From Ancylobacter novellus (lineage in GTDB: Bacteria > Pseudomonadota > Alphaproteobacteria > Rhizobiales > Methylopilaceae): a stretch of 64,000 bases of DNA. This document shows, in pieces, positions 46,188 to 55,289 of the stretch. Where the stretch lies: assembly GCA_003241695.1 (NCBI GenBank), contig QFPN01000001.1, positions 528,561-592,560 on the forward strand. Reading direction: 5' to 3'. The notes under the pieces were generated by a model. It was not told where the DNA came from, ran no database searches, and saw nothing but the letters and a program-made list of their open reading frames with translations. The stretch's first letter is position 1, and every line of letters begins with the position of its first letter. A program made the translations under genes and the position numbers.

Positions 46188-47024
46188 TCAGCTCTGGACG
46201 AAGGCGAGCAGGTCAGCGTTGAGCACGTCCGCGTTGACCGTCAGCATGCCGTGCCCGAAGCCCGCATAGGTTTTCAGCGTCCCGTTCTTCAGCAGCTTGA
46301 CCGAGAGCCTCGCGCTGTCGTCGATCGGCACGATCTGGTCGTCCTCACCGTGCAGCACGAGCGTCGGAACGCCGATCGCCTTCAGGTCCTCGGTCTGGTC
46401 GGTTTCGGAGAAGGCCTTGATCCCGTCGTAATGAGCCTTGGCGGAGCCCATCATGCCCTGCCGCCACCAGTTCCGGATCACGCCCTCGTCGACCTTCGCG
46501 CCTTCGCGGTTGAAGCCGTAGAAGGGACCGGTCGGCACGTCGAGAAAGAACTGCGCGCGGTTCGCCGCGGTGGCCGCGCGAAAACCGTCGAACACCTCGA
46601 TCGGCAGGCCGCCGGGATTGCTCTCGGTCTTCAGCATCAGAGGGGGCACGGCGCTGACCAGCACCGCCTTCGCGACGCGTCCCTGCGGTTCGCCGTGTCG
46701 GGCCACGTAGCGCGCGACTTCGCCGCCGCCTGTCGAATGGCCGATGTGGACGGCGTTCTTCAGGTCGAGATGCTGCGCGACCGCCGAGGCGTCGGCTGCG
46801 TAATGGTCCATGTCGTGACCGTCCCAGACCTGCGCCGAACGGCCATGGCCGCGCCGGTCGTGGGCGACGACGCGGTAGCCCTTCTGGACGAAGAACAGCA
46901 GCTGCGCGTCCCAGTCGTCAGACGACAGCGGCCAGCCGTGATGGAACATGATCGGCTGGGCGTCTTTCGGCCCCCAGTCTTTGAAGAAGATCTCGACGCC
47001 GTCGCTCGTGGTCACGAAGGGCAT
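46188..47024 (-). CDS. Alpha/beta hydrolase, arylesterase / cofactor-free haloperoxidase type
   Basis: This is a 278-residue protein with the triad in standard order: Ser in IGHSTGGGEVARYV, Asp in LHGEDDQIVP and His in FGHGMLTVN. The oxyanion segment is MFHHGWPLSSDDWD and RGHGRS is also present. These enzymes hydrolyse aryl esters and can make peracids; the substrate here is unknown. The ATG at 47024 has AGGACAAG upstream. No signal peptide is seen. Confidence 0.92.
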   Translation of the reverse strand: MPFVTTSDGVEIFFKDWGPKDAQPIMFHHGWPLSSDDWDAQLLFFVQKGYRVVAHDRRGHGRSAQVWDGHDMDHYAADASAVAQHLDLKNAVHIGHSTGGGEVARYVARHGEPQGRVAKAVLVSAVPPLMLKTESNPGGLPIEVFDGFRAATAANRAQFFLDVPTGPFYGFNREGAKVDEGVIRNWWRQGMMGSAKAHYDGIKAFSETDQTEDLKAIGVPTLVLHGEDDQIVPIDDSARLSVKLLKNGTLKTYAGFGHGMLTVNADVLNADLLAFVQS

Positions 47025-47412
47025 GGTTCTTGTCCTGGGGTTGGGGTGTCTTTCAGGCCGCCGGGCGCGTACGGCCGGGCCGCCTCTTCAGAAAATCTCG
47101 AAACCGGCGACAGACGGAAGACGAAGCGCCGCCTGCGCGCGCTTGCAGCCGTGCAGCGTGCGGACGCGGGCCGGCGCAGCCAAGTGGAGGCGGCCGCCTT
47201 CGTCGCATTGCGCGATCGTGCCGGCGCGTCCGGCTCGCGTCTTGAACGCTTGTCCTGCGTTTTGAACGCTTGTCTCTCCGACGAGCCGCCACGCGACGCC
47301 GATTCAGAAGGCGCTCGCGGTTCTGGCGTCAGGATTAGTTTACGGTATTCCATTCTATTGGCTTTTCAGGTCTCGCCTCACGGACCAGCCAAACCTCTGC
47401 GATCATGAGCGC
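47025..47412. other. 388-nt gap before the exopolysaccharide genes, with a short direct repeat
   Basis: No convincing gene is present. TTGAACGCTTGTC occurs twice, at 47242-47254 and 47262-47274, a 20-bp period that would place both copies on one face of the helix. The region 47330-47370 (GGATTAGTTTACGGTATTCC onward) is AT-rich and is a likely promoter for the gene at 47413. A regulatory role is inferred. Confidence 0.4.
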
Positions 47413-48903
47413 ATGCGAACGACGCCGCGCGACGACAGTGCCGGGACTTTCGAAGACCGCGACGAGGCGCGACGCCCCGCGCGGCCATCGTTCGTTCTAT
47501 GGCTGCGGCGACGCTGGCGGGCGATCGCGGCGCTCGTCCTCGTCTTCGGGCTGAGCGGCGCGGTTCTGGGACCGCTGCTTCTCGTCGCGGTCCCGCGCAG
47601 CTATCAGGCGACCGCGCAACTCATGATCGACCCGCGATCGGTCCAGGTCTTTTCCGAGGATCAGAACGGCGCGATCGTCGACGCCAACGCCGGCATCAAC
47701 TTCGTCGAGACGCAGCTTCAGCTCCTGACCTCCGAGCGCGTGCTGGCCCGCGTCGCTCGGGCTGAGGACGAGCGGCGGGACGCCCCACGGCAGGACGCAG
47801 GATCGGGGCTGCGGCCGAGCCTCGACGCCGACGCTGTCGACCCGGCCAGGATCGCGGATTTGAGACGCCGCCTCACGATCAAGCGCGGCGAACGCAGCTT
47901 TCTCGTCGACGTCACTGCGAAAGCCTCGACGCCGGAGCGCGCGGCGCAGATCGCCAACGACGTCGTAAAAGCGTTCATGGACGAAGACGCCGCTTCCCGC
48001 GCCGACGCCGGGCGGCGGCTCAAGGCCGAGATCGGCGGACGGCTTGCGGATCTGAGAACCCAGCTTTCCGCCTCCGAGGCGGCGGCCGAGGATTTTCGCG
48101 CCAAGCGCGGCCTCACGCCAAGCGGCGGCCAACTCGTCTCCGAGCAGCGGCTGCAGCAGGCGGTGACCGCGCTCGGCCAGGCGGAGGTGCGTCTCGCGCG
48201 CTCCGACGCGCGCGTGCAGCAGCTCGAAGAGGCGAAGCCCGAGCTCGGCTCGCTCGGACCGCTGACCGCGGTCGACGACATGCGCACCATCTCCTACCTG
48301 ATCGAGCGCCAGAGCGCGGCGCGTGAGGCGCTCGCCGACGCGCAGCTCAAGCTCGGTCCCCGTCACCCGGAACTGCTCAGCGCCCGCAGCCGCGTCGACG
48401 AGATCGGCCGCCGCATCCAGTCGGAGTTCGCGCGCATCCGCTCCGCCGCGCGGACCGATCTGGAACGCGCGCGCGGCGAGCGGGACTCGCTCAAGCAGGA
48501 CGTCGCCACCTTGACGACGGCCGTCGCGAAGGACCGCGGCGCCTCCGTCGAGCTCACCGGGCTCGAGGAGAAGGCCGCCGCCGACCGCAAGCTGCTCGCG
48601 ACCTTCGAGACGCGCTCCCGCGAGGCCGACGAATTCAGCCGCGTATCGCCCGCCAATGTCCGCGTGGCGTCGGCCGCGACACCCGACGAAGGACGCTCGC
48701 GGATGGTCGCGGGGGTGATCGCCGCCATCGCCGGCGGTATCTTCGGCGTCCTGCTGGCGCTCGCATGCGTGGCGTTCTGGGCGTTCCTGACGCTTGGCCG
48801 CGAATCGCGTCGCGGCGCGCCCGACCGCGGACAGCGCGACCAGGACGAGCCGCGGACCTATGTCGTCGACCGCCCCGCGCGGCGCTTCGCGAGGACGGGC
48901 TAG
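47413..48903 (+). CDS. Wzz/GumC-type polysaccharide chain-length or co-polymerase protein
   Basis: This is a 496-residue inner-membrane protein: an N-terminal membrane segment at about residues 40-62 (IAALVLVFGLSGAVLGPLLL), a Wzz head (SYQATAQLMIDPRSVQVFSE, FVETQLQLLTSERVLARV), a long periplasmic coiled coil, and a second membrane segment near residue 440 (VAGVIAAIAGGIFGVLLALA). No C-terminal tyrosine-kinase domain is fused. It heads the set with a flippase and an epimerase, so it should control export and length of an exopolysaccharide. Confidence 0.9.
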   Translation: MRTTPRDDSAGTFEDRDEARRPARPSFVLWLRRRWRAIAALVLVFGLSGAVLGPLLLVAVPRSYQATAQLMIDPRSVQVFSEDQNGAIVDANAGINFVETQLQLLTSERVLARVARAEDERRDAPRQDAGSGLRPSLDADAVDPARIADLRRRLTIKRGERSFLVDVTAKASTPERAAQIANDVVKAFMDEDAASRADAGRRLKAEIGGRLADLRTQLSASEAAAEDFRAKRGLTPSGGQLVSEQRLQQAVTALGQAEVRLARSDARVQQLEEAKPELGSLGPLTAVDDMRTISYLIERQSAAREALADAQLKLGPRHPELLSARSRVDEIGRRIQSEFARIRSAARTDLERARGERDSLKQDVATLTTAVAKDRGASVELTGLEEKAAADRKLLATFETRSREADEFSRVSPANVRVASAATPDEGRSRMVAGVIAAIAGGIFGVLLALACVAFWAFLTLGRESRRGAPDRGQRDQDEPRTYVVDRPARRFARTG

Positions 48904-50371
48904 CGCGGTGGTTCGGTCCCGCGCAGCGAACCCCGCCGCGAAAGTCCTCGGCTGGATCGGATGGGCGGGGCTCGACGCCGTCGGCCGCATCCTCCTGCTC
49001 ACCGGATCGACCGCGATCCTGTCGCGCATGCTGGAGCCGCGCGACTTCGGCGTCACGGCGCTGGTGCTCACGGTCGCGACCGTCATGGCGGTGTTCGTCG
49101 GCGCGCCGTTCGAGGAGGCGCTGGCGCAACGGCGGAGCCTGCGCCGCGCCCACATCGAAACCGCGCTCGCCGCTTCCTGGGCCGTCGGGCTCGCGTTGCT
49201 CGCGCTTTCGTTTCCGCTCGGCTACGCGCTCGGCCGCTTCTACGACGCGCCCGAAATGGCCGCGCTCATGCCGGTCGCGGCGACGTCGATCTTCTTCAGC
49301 GGCCACGCCGACGTCGCGACCGCGCTCGCGCGGCGGCGGCGGCGCTTCGAGGACGTGGCCTTCGCGAACCTCGCGGGCCATGCGATCGGGATCGCGGCCT
49401 CGCTCGCGCTCGCCTTCGCGGGTTACGGAATCTGGGCGCTGATCGGGATCCGCCTGTTCGTCGCGATCGCCCGCGCGGTCGTGCTGCAGATGCGGCTGAA
49501 GACGCGGCTGCGTCCCCGCTGGTCGACGCCGCATCTCAAGGATCTCTCGCGTTTCGCGGGGTTTTCCTTCCTCGAGCGACTGTCCGACAACCTGACCTAT
49601 CTCGCCTTCAACTACGTCGTCGGGGCCTTCTACGGCGTCACGGTCCTCGGCTACGTCAACATGGCGATGCGGTTGATCGAGCCGATCCGCGGCGCGGTGA
49701 TCGCGATCGCCCACAACCTCTCGTTCTCGTTTTTCGCGCGGGAAATCCACGACCGCGAGCGGCTGAAGACCAGCGCCGCGGCGATCTCGTCGCGGACCGC
49801 CTACGTCATCACGCCGATCTTCGTCGGAATGGGCGCGGTCGCGCCGGCGCTGCTTCCGGTCGTCGCCGGACCCGGCTGGGACGAGGCGATCCATGTCGCC
49901 GCCTGCCTTGCGATCGGCGGCGCTCTGGCGGTGCCCGCGCGGTTGATCTTCACGGCGCTGTCGGCCTCTGGGCGTCCGGAATTCGGCTTGTTGTCCAGCG
50001 TGTTGGGTTTTCTCGCGACCCTCGTCACGCTCGCCGCCGCGATCCCGCTCGGGCCGATCGCCGTCGGCCTCTCGCGGCTGATCGGAGACGGGGTGCAGGC
50101 GGGGCTGGCGATCGGGCTGCCGACCCGGCTGCTCGGCTGGTCGCGGACGGGGCGGCTCAAGGCCTTCCTGCCGCCCTGGGCGCTGTCGGGCGCGATGGGA
50201 CTGGTGGTCGCGGCCGCCCTCATGTGGCTGTCGTCACTGGGGAATCTCGTTGCGCTGCTGATCGCCGTGCCGCTCGGCGTCGCGGTCTACGCCGGGCTGA
50301 TGCTCGCTTTCGCGCGGAAGACGGTGGCGAGCCTCGCGGGCGCCTTCGGGCGAACAGGAGCCGAACGATGA
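48860..50371 (+). CDS. Oligosaccharide flippase (Wzx/MOP superfamily)
   Basis: This is a protein of about 503 residues with some 12 membrane segments and the flippase opening GRILLLTGSTAILSRMLEPR, DFGVTALVLTVATVM. It flips lipid-linked sugar units across the inner membrane. The ATG at 48860 overlaps the Wzz gene by 44 nt; a GTG at 48908 is an alternative with a shorter N-terminus. It overlaps the epimerase gene by 4 nt (ATGA). Confidence 0.88.
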   Translation: MSSTAPRGASRGRASAVVRSRAANPAAKVLGWIGWAGLDAVGRILLLTGSTAILSRMLEPRDFGVTALVLTVATVMAVFVGAPFEEALAQRRSLRRAHIETALAASWAVGLALLALSFPLGYALGRFYDAPEMAALMPVAATSIFFSGHADVATALARRRRRFEDVAFANLAGHAIGIAASLALAFAGYGIWALIGIRLFVAIARAVVLQMRLKTRLRPRWSTPHLKDLSRFAGFSFLERLSDNLTYLAFNYVVGAFYGVTVLGYVNMAMRLIEPIRGAVIAIAHNLSFSFFAREIHDRERLKTSAAAISSRTAYVITPIFVGMGAVAPALLPVVAGPGWDEAIHVAACLAIGGALAVPARLIFTALSASGRPEFGLLSSVLGFLATLVTLAAAIPLGPIAVGLSRLIGDGVQAGLAIGLPTRLLGWSRTGRLKAFLPPWALSGAMGLVVAAALMWLSSLGNLVALLIAVPLGVAVYAGLMLAFARKTVASLAGAFGRTGAER

Positions 50372-51360
50372 GCCGAAAAATCCTCGTCACCGGTTCGGCA
50401 GGCCTCGTCGGCCGCGCGACGGCGACGCGTCTCGCCGAATCCGGCTTCCAGGTGCGGGCGGGACTGCGGCGGACCGCGCCGCCGGTCTCCTTCGCCGGCC
50501 ACCCCGCGATCGAGCCGACGCCCTGCGACCTCGACGACGCGGCGCAGCTCCGCGCGGCGGTCGCGGGAGCCGATCTCGTGGTCCACGCCGCCTATGGCGA
50601 CGAGGCCGCGATGGCGGCGCAATGCCGGCGCCTCCTCTCCGCCATGGAGCAGGAAGGCGTCGCGCGGCTCGTCCAGCTTTCCTCGATCGCGGTCTATGGC
50701 GAGCGGACGGGCCTGATCGTCGAGACCGACGGCCCCGCGGGCGATCCCGGCCCCTACGGGCGGGCCAAGCTTGATTGCGAGGAGGCGATCCGCCGCTGGG
50801 GCGCGGCGGCGTCCGGACGCGCCGCCGTCCTGCTGCGGCCAGGCGTCGTCTACGGCCGCGGCTCGGCGCTCTGGGTCGACAAGATGGTCGAGCGCATCGA
50901 GGCCGGCGCGCTCGGCGACCTCGGCGAGGCGGCCTCCGGCCCCGCGCCGCTCGTCCATGTCGACGACGTCGCGGCGGCGATCGAGGCGGCGACGCGGCTG
51001 CTGCTCGAGTCCGGGGACGGCGTCTCGGCCGTCAACCTCGTCGGCCCGGAGACGCCGCCCTGGCGCGACTACTTCGCGGCGCTTGCGAGCGCGGCCGGCG
51101 CGCCGGCGCCGCGGCCGGCGAGCCCGGTCGAAGCGGCGGCGCGCCGGGCGCTCGCCCTGCCCGCGAAGGCGTGGGCGCGGCTCGGCCTGCCGGGCTTCCG
51201 CTCGCTCGCGCTCGCGCCGGCGCCGGGCGAGCAGGCGCTGTTCGCGCGCGACGCCGTCTTCTCCATGGAGCGGGCGGCGCTCGGCCTCGGATTTCGGCCG
51301 ATGATCGGGCTCGCCGAAGGGCTGGCGCGGACCTTCGGGCCGGCTCAGCCGAACAGATAG
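50368..51360 (+). CDS. NAD-dependent epimerase/dehydratase (SDR fold)
   Basis: This 330-residue extended SDR has the nucleotide motif VTGSAGLVGRA at the N-terminus, the Ser in VQLSSIAVYGE and the catalytic pair in PYGRAKLDCEE. The C-terminus has a Pro/Ala-rich stretch. It probably modifies a nucleotide sugar for the polysaccharide made by the neighbours. Its end overlaps the convergent GH44 gene by 16 nt. Confidence 0.88.
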   Translation: MSRKILVTGSAGLVGRATATRLAESGFQVRAGLRRTAPPVSFAGHPAIEPTPCDLDDAAQLRAAVAGADLVVHAAYGDEAAMAAQCRRLLSAMEQEGVARLVQLSSIAVYGERTGLIVETDGPAGDPGPYGRAKLDCEEAIRRWGAAASGRAAVLLRPGVVYGRGSALWVDKMVERIEAGALGDLGEAASGPAPLVHVDDVAAAIEAATRLLLESGDGVSAVNLVGPETPPWRDYFAALASAAGAPAPRPASPVEAAARRALALPAKAWARLGLPGFRSLALAPAPGEQALFARDAVFSMERAALGLGFRPMIGLAEGLARTFGPAQPNR

Positions 51361-52991
51361 CGCCGCGCCGCGCGGGGCGGCAGCGCGAGCCGAACCCCGC
51401 CTTCGACGGCCTCGGCCGCCGCGTCGACCGGACCCGTCTCCGGCCGGGCTGCGTCAAAACCCTGCGCGGAGCCGGGGACGCCTCCCCGCGGGGCTCCCGC
51501 GAAGCGCAGATCGACCACGACGGGCGCTTCGGCCTTGTTGAGGACCACGACGTCGACCCGTCCGCCCGGCGCCGTCCGAGCGGCGAAGACCGACAGGCGG
51601 CCGTCCCCGCCCTCGACGCCAAACGCCTCGCCGCCGAAGCCGCCCTCGGCGCGGTAGAGCCGGTAGGCCTCGCCGAGAAAGCCGGCGAGCGAGCCCCAAT
51701 GGCTCGCGAACATGACGCCCCCCGCGCAGAAGCGCCCGAGCGCGTCCGCGAGCGCGAGGCCGGACGCGACCTGCCCAGCGCCGCCATAGTTGAATTCGGT
51801 GACCGCGATCCCGACGCCCGGGAAGAAGCGCTCCACCGTGCGCCTCAGCGAGGGAAGGAGCGGCAGCCCGATCCCCTCTTCCGCGCCGGGCCTCAGGACC
51901 TGCGGAACCCAGCTGTCCTCGACGAAGCCCGGCTCGTCGAGCGAGCGTGGCGCGTCGAGCAGCGCGGAGGCGAGACGGGGATCTTCTGTCCGGAACAGGT
52001 CGCCGCGGCGGCTGTAGGGGTACCAATGCACGTCGAGGGCGTCGAGCAGCCGCGTCCCCGCCCGCTCCGAGGCTTTGGCGAAGGCGTCGAGATAGGCGCC
52101 GAGAAAGCTGTCGAAACGGACGTAGTCGGGCCAGTCGGGCGCGTCCTGGAAGGTCGCGAACTCGCTCGCCCCCCAACTCGCCGGCCCGAACACCAGCGCG
52201 CCGGGATCGATCGCCTTCACGACCGTCGCGGCCTTCACCGAACGCTCGATCAGCGAGGCGACGGTCGGCTTCTCGCGCGCCACCCTCGGATGTGTCTCGC
52301 TCCAGAGGCCCGGTTCGTTGTCGAGCGCATAGGCCCAGATTCCCCCCTCGGCCGCGGTCCCGTGCCGTTCGACGAGCCGCGCCAGAAGCTGCGGAATGTC
52401 GCAGACCGATGGATCGATCGGCGCGTCGCCGGGCGTCCGGCCGTCCCACCGCACCGGCTTGAAGCGGCGCGACGGCGCGGCCTCGGCGGGCGGCACCGGG
52501 CCGTCGGCGTCGGCCGCGACGAAGCCTGCGAGCGGCAGCGTCACGAGGCTTTTGGCGTCCATGGGCCGCGAGGCGGCCAGCATGGCGTCGATGACCGCGT
52601 GGGGCCGTCCGCGCTCCTCGTCCGACAGCCGCATGGCGTCGGGCAGCAGGTAGGCGTTGGCGTAGTTCCAGTCCTTGCCGGCGTTCGACAGGTTCGTGGC
52701 CCAGTCGTAGGTCGTCATCAGGTTGCCGCCGAGCCGGCGGGCCGTGACGCCGGCGCGCGCGTCGAGTTCGGCCGACAGCGGGCCGCCGTCCATCGCCCCG
52801 ATCTCGTTCGAGCCGAAGACCAGCGGGCTAATGGGCCGTCCGGCGCGGTCGTCGCGCACCGTGACCGCGGCGCGGGTCTCGCCACGGGCGGAAGCCGGCG
52901 GCCCGGCGAGCGCCGCGACGCCCGCCGCGAGCGCGGCGCGCCGGGTCAGACCGCGCGTTCCCGGTTCTGAAATCCGCGCCGTTGTCCTCAA
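51345..52991 (-). CDS. Exported GH44-like glycoside hydrolase
   Basis: This is a 548-residue precursor. A TTG at 52991 overlaps the GT2 stop (TTGA) and leads into a twin-arginine-like signal (LTRRAALAAGVAALAGPPAS), cut near ASA. The mature part opens with the GH44 phrase ISPLVFGSN and RRLGGNLMTTYDW. The predicted acid/base is Glu226 in ALDNEPGLW and the nucleophile Glu399 in AVTEFNYGG. GH44 enzymes are endo-beta-glucanases or xyloglucanases. Coupled to a glycosyltransferase gene in an export locus, it may trim the cell's own polysaccharide rather than feed on plant glucan; this is inferred. Confidence 0.85.
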   Translation of the reverse strand: MRTTARISEPGTRGLTRRAALAAGVAALAGPPASARGETRAAVTVRDDRAGRPISPLVFGSNEIGAMDGGPLSAELDARAGVTARRLGGNLMTTYDWATNLSNAGKDWNYANAYLLPDAMRLSDEERGRPHAVIDAMLAASRPMDAKSLVTLPLAGFVAADADGPVPPAEAAPSRRFKPVRWDGRTPGDAPIDPSVCDIPQLLARLVERHGTAAEGGIWAYALDNEPGLWSETHPRVAREKPTVASLIERSVKAATVVKAIDPGALVFGPASWGASEFATFQDAPDWPDYVRFDSFLGAYLDAFAKASERAGTRLLDALDVHWYPYSRRGDLFRTEDPRLASALLDAPRSLDEPGFVEDSWVPQVLRPGAEEGIGLPLLPSLRRTVERFFPGVGIAVTEFNYGGAGQVASGLALADALGRFCAGGVMFASHWGSLAGFLGEAYRLYRAEGGFGGEAFGVEGGDGRLSVFAARTAPGGRVDVVVLNKAEAPVVVDLRFAGAPRGGVPGSAQGFDAARPETGPVDAAAEAVEGGVRLALPPRAARRYLFG

Positions 52992-53905
52992 GAGACGAGC
53001 CCCGGCCCGTAGAGCGAGGGCCGGAAACGCTTCATCCAGAGAACCTTGCCAAGTCCGCCATAGGCGGTCGCGAGCGCCTTCTGCGAACGCTCGCGGTCGA
53101 TCGGCGCGAACGCGACGGCGAGCGCCCCGCCGGCCGCGGCCTGAACGGCGCCCACCGCCATCCACCAGGCGATCTCGGCGCGGCGCGGCGGGTCCATCAT
53201 GTCGAGCACGAAGCTGCGGATCTGCCCGCTCAGGAACCGGCGCTTCTTCACATAGGCCCATGTGAGCCGGCGCGGCGGCGTCCATTCGAGCACCCGCGCC
53301 TCGCGCGCATAGGCGAAGCGCCGCCCCGAGGCGACGAGGCGCTTCAGCAACAGGCTGTCCTCGCCCCCGACCGCGTTCAGGGCAGGATCGAACGGCTCCG
53401 CGCCGCCGAGGCAGCGGGCCTTGTCGAACATCGAATTGTTGGTGCCGAGATAGGCGCAGAGATCGGTGACGTCGACGGCGTCCGGCCGGTCGATCTCGCG
53501 GGAGAAGAACGGCCCGAACGGCCCGAGCGAGCCGCCCCCGTCCGCCCGCGCCTCCGCGGGGCCGAAGGTCGCGTCCGCGCCGCTCGCCCGCGCGGCGGCG
53601 ACATGGCCGGCGAGCCAACCCGGAAACGCCTCCTGGTCGTCGTCGAGGAACGCGACCCAGCGGCCCGCCGCCGCCCGGACGCCTGCATTGCGGGCGGTCG
53701 CGACGCCGGGGGTCGGGACCGGCAGATAGCGGACGCCGGGCCCCGCGGCCTCGACGGTCGCCCGCGCCGAGCCGGTCGCGGAATTGTCCACGACGACGAT
53801 CTCGCGCTCGACCTTGGGCGCCTCTTGCGAAAGCGCGCTCGCAAGCGCGCGCTTCAGCGGCTCGGGCCGGTCGAGGGTCGGAATGACGATCGAGACGAGA
53901 TCCAT
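52988..53905 (-). CDS. Family 2 glycosyltransferase
   Basis: This 305-residue GT-A enzyme has VSIVIPTLDRPEPLKRALAS at the start, the metal-binding WVAFLDDDQEAFPGWL, an acceptor-side LCAYLGTNNSMFDKA and the catalytic base region AVGGEDSLLLKRL. The C-terminal part has one or two hydrophobic segments (WWMAVGAVQAAAGGALAVAF) that would hold it at the membrane. The ATG at 53905 begins exactly at the family start. It is translationally coupled to the GH44 gene. Confidence 0.92.
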   Translation of the reverse strand: MDLVSIVIPTLDRPEPLKRALASALSQEAPKVEREIVVVDNSATGSARATVEAAGPGVRYLPVPTPGVATARNAGVRAAAGRWVAFLDDDQEAFPGWLAGHVAAARASGADATFGPAEARADGGGSLGPFGPFFSREIDRPDAVDVTDLCAYLGTNNSMFDKARCLGGAEPFDPALNAVGGEDSLLLKRLVASGRRFAYAREARVLEWTPPRRLTWAYVKKRRFLSGQIRSFVLDMMDPPRRAEIAWWMAVGAVQAAAGGALAVAFAPIDRERSQKALATAYGGLGKVLWMKRFRPSLYGPGLVS

Positions 53906-53984
53906 GGGGCCTCTCCGCTCCGCGGCCCGTCCATGACCGCGACGGAGTTTTAAAGCGGAATCCGTCCGGTTCGAAACGGTTCGC

Positions 53985-54074
53985 GTCATGCCCCGGCCTG
54001 TCCGGGGCGTCCAGGCCTGCGGCGAGCGCAGCGGCCGTCCGTCCATGGATCCCCCGGACAGACCGGGGGATGAC
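53985..54074. repeat. Imperfect long palindromic element
   Basis: GTCATGCCCCGGCCTGTCCG (start of the left arm, 53985-54008) pairs with the segment at 54051-54074, with four mismatches over 24 bp and a 42-nt loop. It lies in the 356-nt gap between divergent GT2 and EamA genes, which otherwise shows only the 20-bp repeat at 54183. It belongs with the elements at 46140, 57693 and 63742. Confidence 0.75.
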
Positions 54075-54182
54075 GATCCGCCGGCCGAACGCCGCCCTGA
54101 CGGGGCCTTGAATCTTCGGCGGCGGGAGCCGCGGATCCGTGAGATCGACGACGACGCCGCGGACGCGGCCGACGCAACCGAA

Positions 54183-54202
54183 GCCGGCAACTAATTGCTG
54201 TC
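54183..54202 (+). repeat. 20-bp direct repeat, left copy flanking the EamA gene
   Basis: GCCGGCAACTAATTGCTGTC occurs here and again, without mismatch, at 55219-55238, where it contains the last two codons and the stop of the EamA gene. The left copy lies 59 nt before the EamA start and also reads Ala-Gly-Asn-stop. This is what a collapsed tandem duplication would leave. Confidence 0.85.
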
Positions 54203-54261
54203 GGAACGCCGCCCGAAACGCTCTCGTCCGGCCGCCGCGCGGTCGCGGCGGGAGAGATCGC

Positions 54262-55230
54262 TTGTCCGACGCCGGTTCCGATCGAGCGCTGCGGGCCGCC
54301 CTGCGGCTCGCTCCCGCGCGCGCCTTCAGCGAGCGGACGATCGGGATCGGCTGCCTGCTCGCGGCCTCGGCGAGCTGGGGCTTCAACTGGACCGCGATCA
54401 AGGTTGTGTCGGCCGAGGCCCCGCCGATGGCCGCGCGCGGAACCGCCGCGCTCGCCGCCTGCGTCCTGCTGTTCGCGCTGGCGGCGGCCCGGCGGGAGGA
54501 CGTCCTGCCGTCGCCTGACGGCTGGCCGGGGCTGATCTGGCGCTCCTTCACCAACGTCTTCGCGTGGATGGGCTTTTCGGCGCTCTCGGTCCACTGGCTG
54601 CGGATCCCGGAAGCCGCCCTCCTCGTCTACACGATGCCGATCTGGGCGATGGCGCTGTCCTTCGGACTGCAGGGCGCGCGGCCCGGCCGGACCGCGATCC
54701 TCGCGCTGGTTCTCGCGATGACGGGCGTCTCGATCCTGCTCGGCGGGGCCGGTTCGGCGCTGCGGCCCGAAAACCTGCCGGGCGTCGCCTTTGCGCTCGC
54801 CGCCGCGGGGCTGTTCGCGCTCGGCGCGACGACCTCGCGCCGCGGCGGCTCCCTGCCCGCCCTCGCGGACGTGTCGTGGCAGCTCGCGATCGGCGGCGCC
54901 ATGCTGGTCGCCGTGTCGTGGAGCCTCGAGGCCGGTCCGGCGGCCGATCCGTCGCCGGCCGTCTGGTCGGCCTGGGCCTATATGGCGCTCGGCCCGATGG
55001 CGGCGGGCTATCTGGCGTGGTTCCGCGCGGTCCGCGCGCTTCCCGCCTCCGTGGCCGCGACCGGGATGCTGCTGGTCCCGGTCTGGGCCGCGGTCGGCTC
55101 GTGGATCTGCCTCGGCGAGAGTCTTAGCCGGCTCGACGCTCTGGCTTTCGCGGTGACGCTCGGCGGCGTGGCGCTCGCGGCCCGGCCCGCGCCGGGCGCC
55201 GCGGCCCAAAGCACGACGGCCGGCAACTAA
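54262..55230 (+). CDS. EamA/DMT-superfamily transporter
   Basis: This is a 322-residue inner-membrane protein with ten membrane segments in two EamA halves: IGCLLAASASWGFNWTAIKV opening the first and GVAFALAAAGLFALGATTSR the second. The start is the TTG at 54262, after GGAGAG; the open frame upstream is not protein-like. Such proteins export amino acids, purines or other metabolites; the cargo is unknown. It is flanked by a 20-bp direct repeat and is followed after 59 nt by the DUF971 gene. Confidence 0.88.
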   Translation: MSDAGSDRALRAALRLAPARAFSERTIGIGCLLAASASWGFNWTAIKVVSAEAPPMAARGTAALAACVLLFALAAARREDVLPSPDGWPGLIWRSFTNVFAWMGFSALSVHWLRIPEAALLVYTMPIWAMALSFGLQGARPGRTAILALVLAMTGVSILLGGAGSALRPENLPGVAFALAAAGLFALGATTSRRGGSLPALADVSWQLAIGGAMLVAVSWSLEAGPAADPSPAVWSAWAYMALGPMAAGYLAWFRAVRALPASVAATGMLLVPVWAAVGSWICLGESLSRLDALAFAVTLGGVALAARPAPGAAAQSTTAGN

Positions 55231-55238
55231 TTGCTGTC
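55219..55238 (+). repeat. 20-bp direct repeat, right copy (contains EamA stop)
   Basis: This is the second exact copy of the sequence at 54183-54202, 1036 bp away. It spans the EamA stop codon at 55228-55230. Confidence 0.85.
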
Positions 55239-55289
55239 TGTCGGGCGGCTTTCGCCGTCTCCTCACGGTCGAGACGACGGAGGGCCGAC

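Noticed and set aside
48961..50367. A long plus-strand frame leading into the epimerase gene
   Set aside because: Its first 1.4 kb is Arg/Ala-rich and shares the DNA of the clear flippase gene; only the part from 50368 is a protein.
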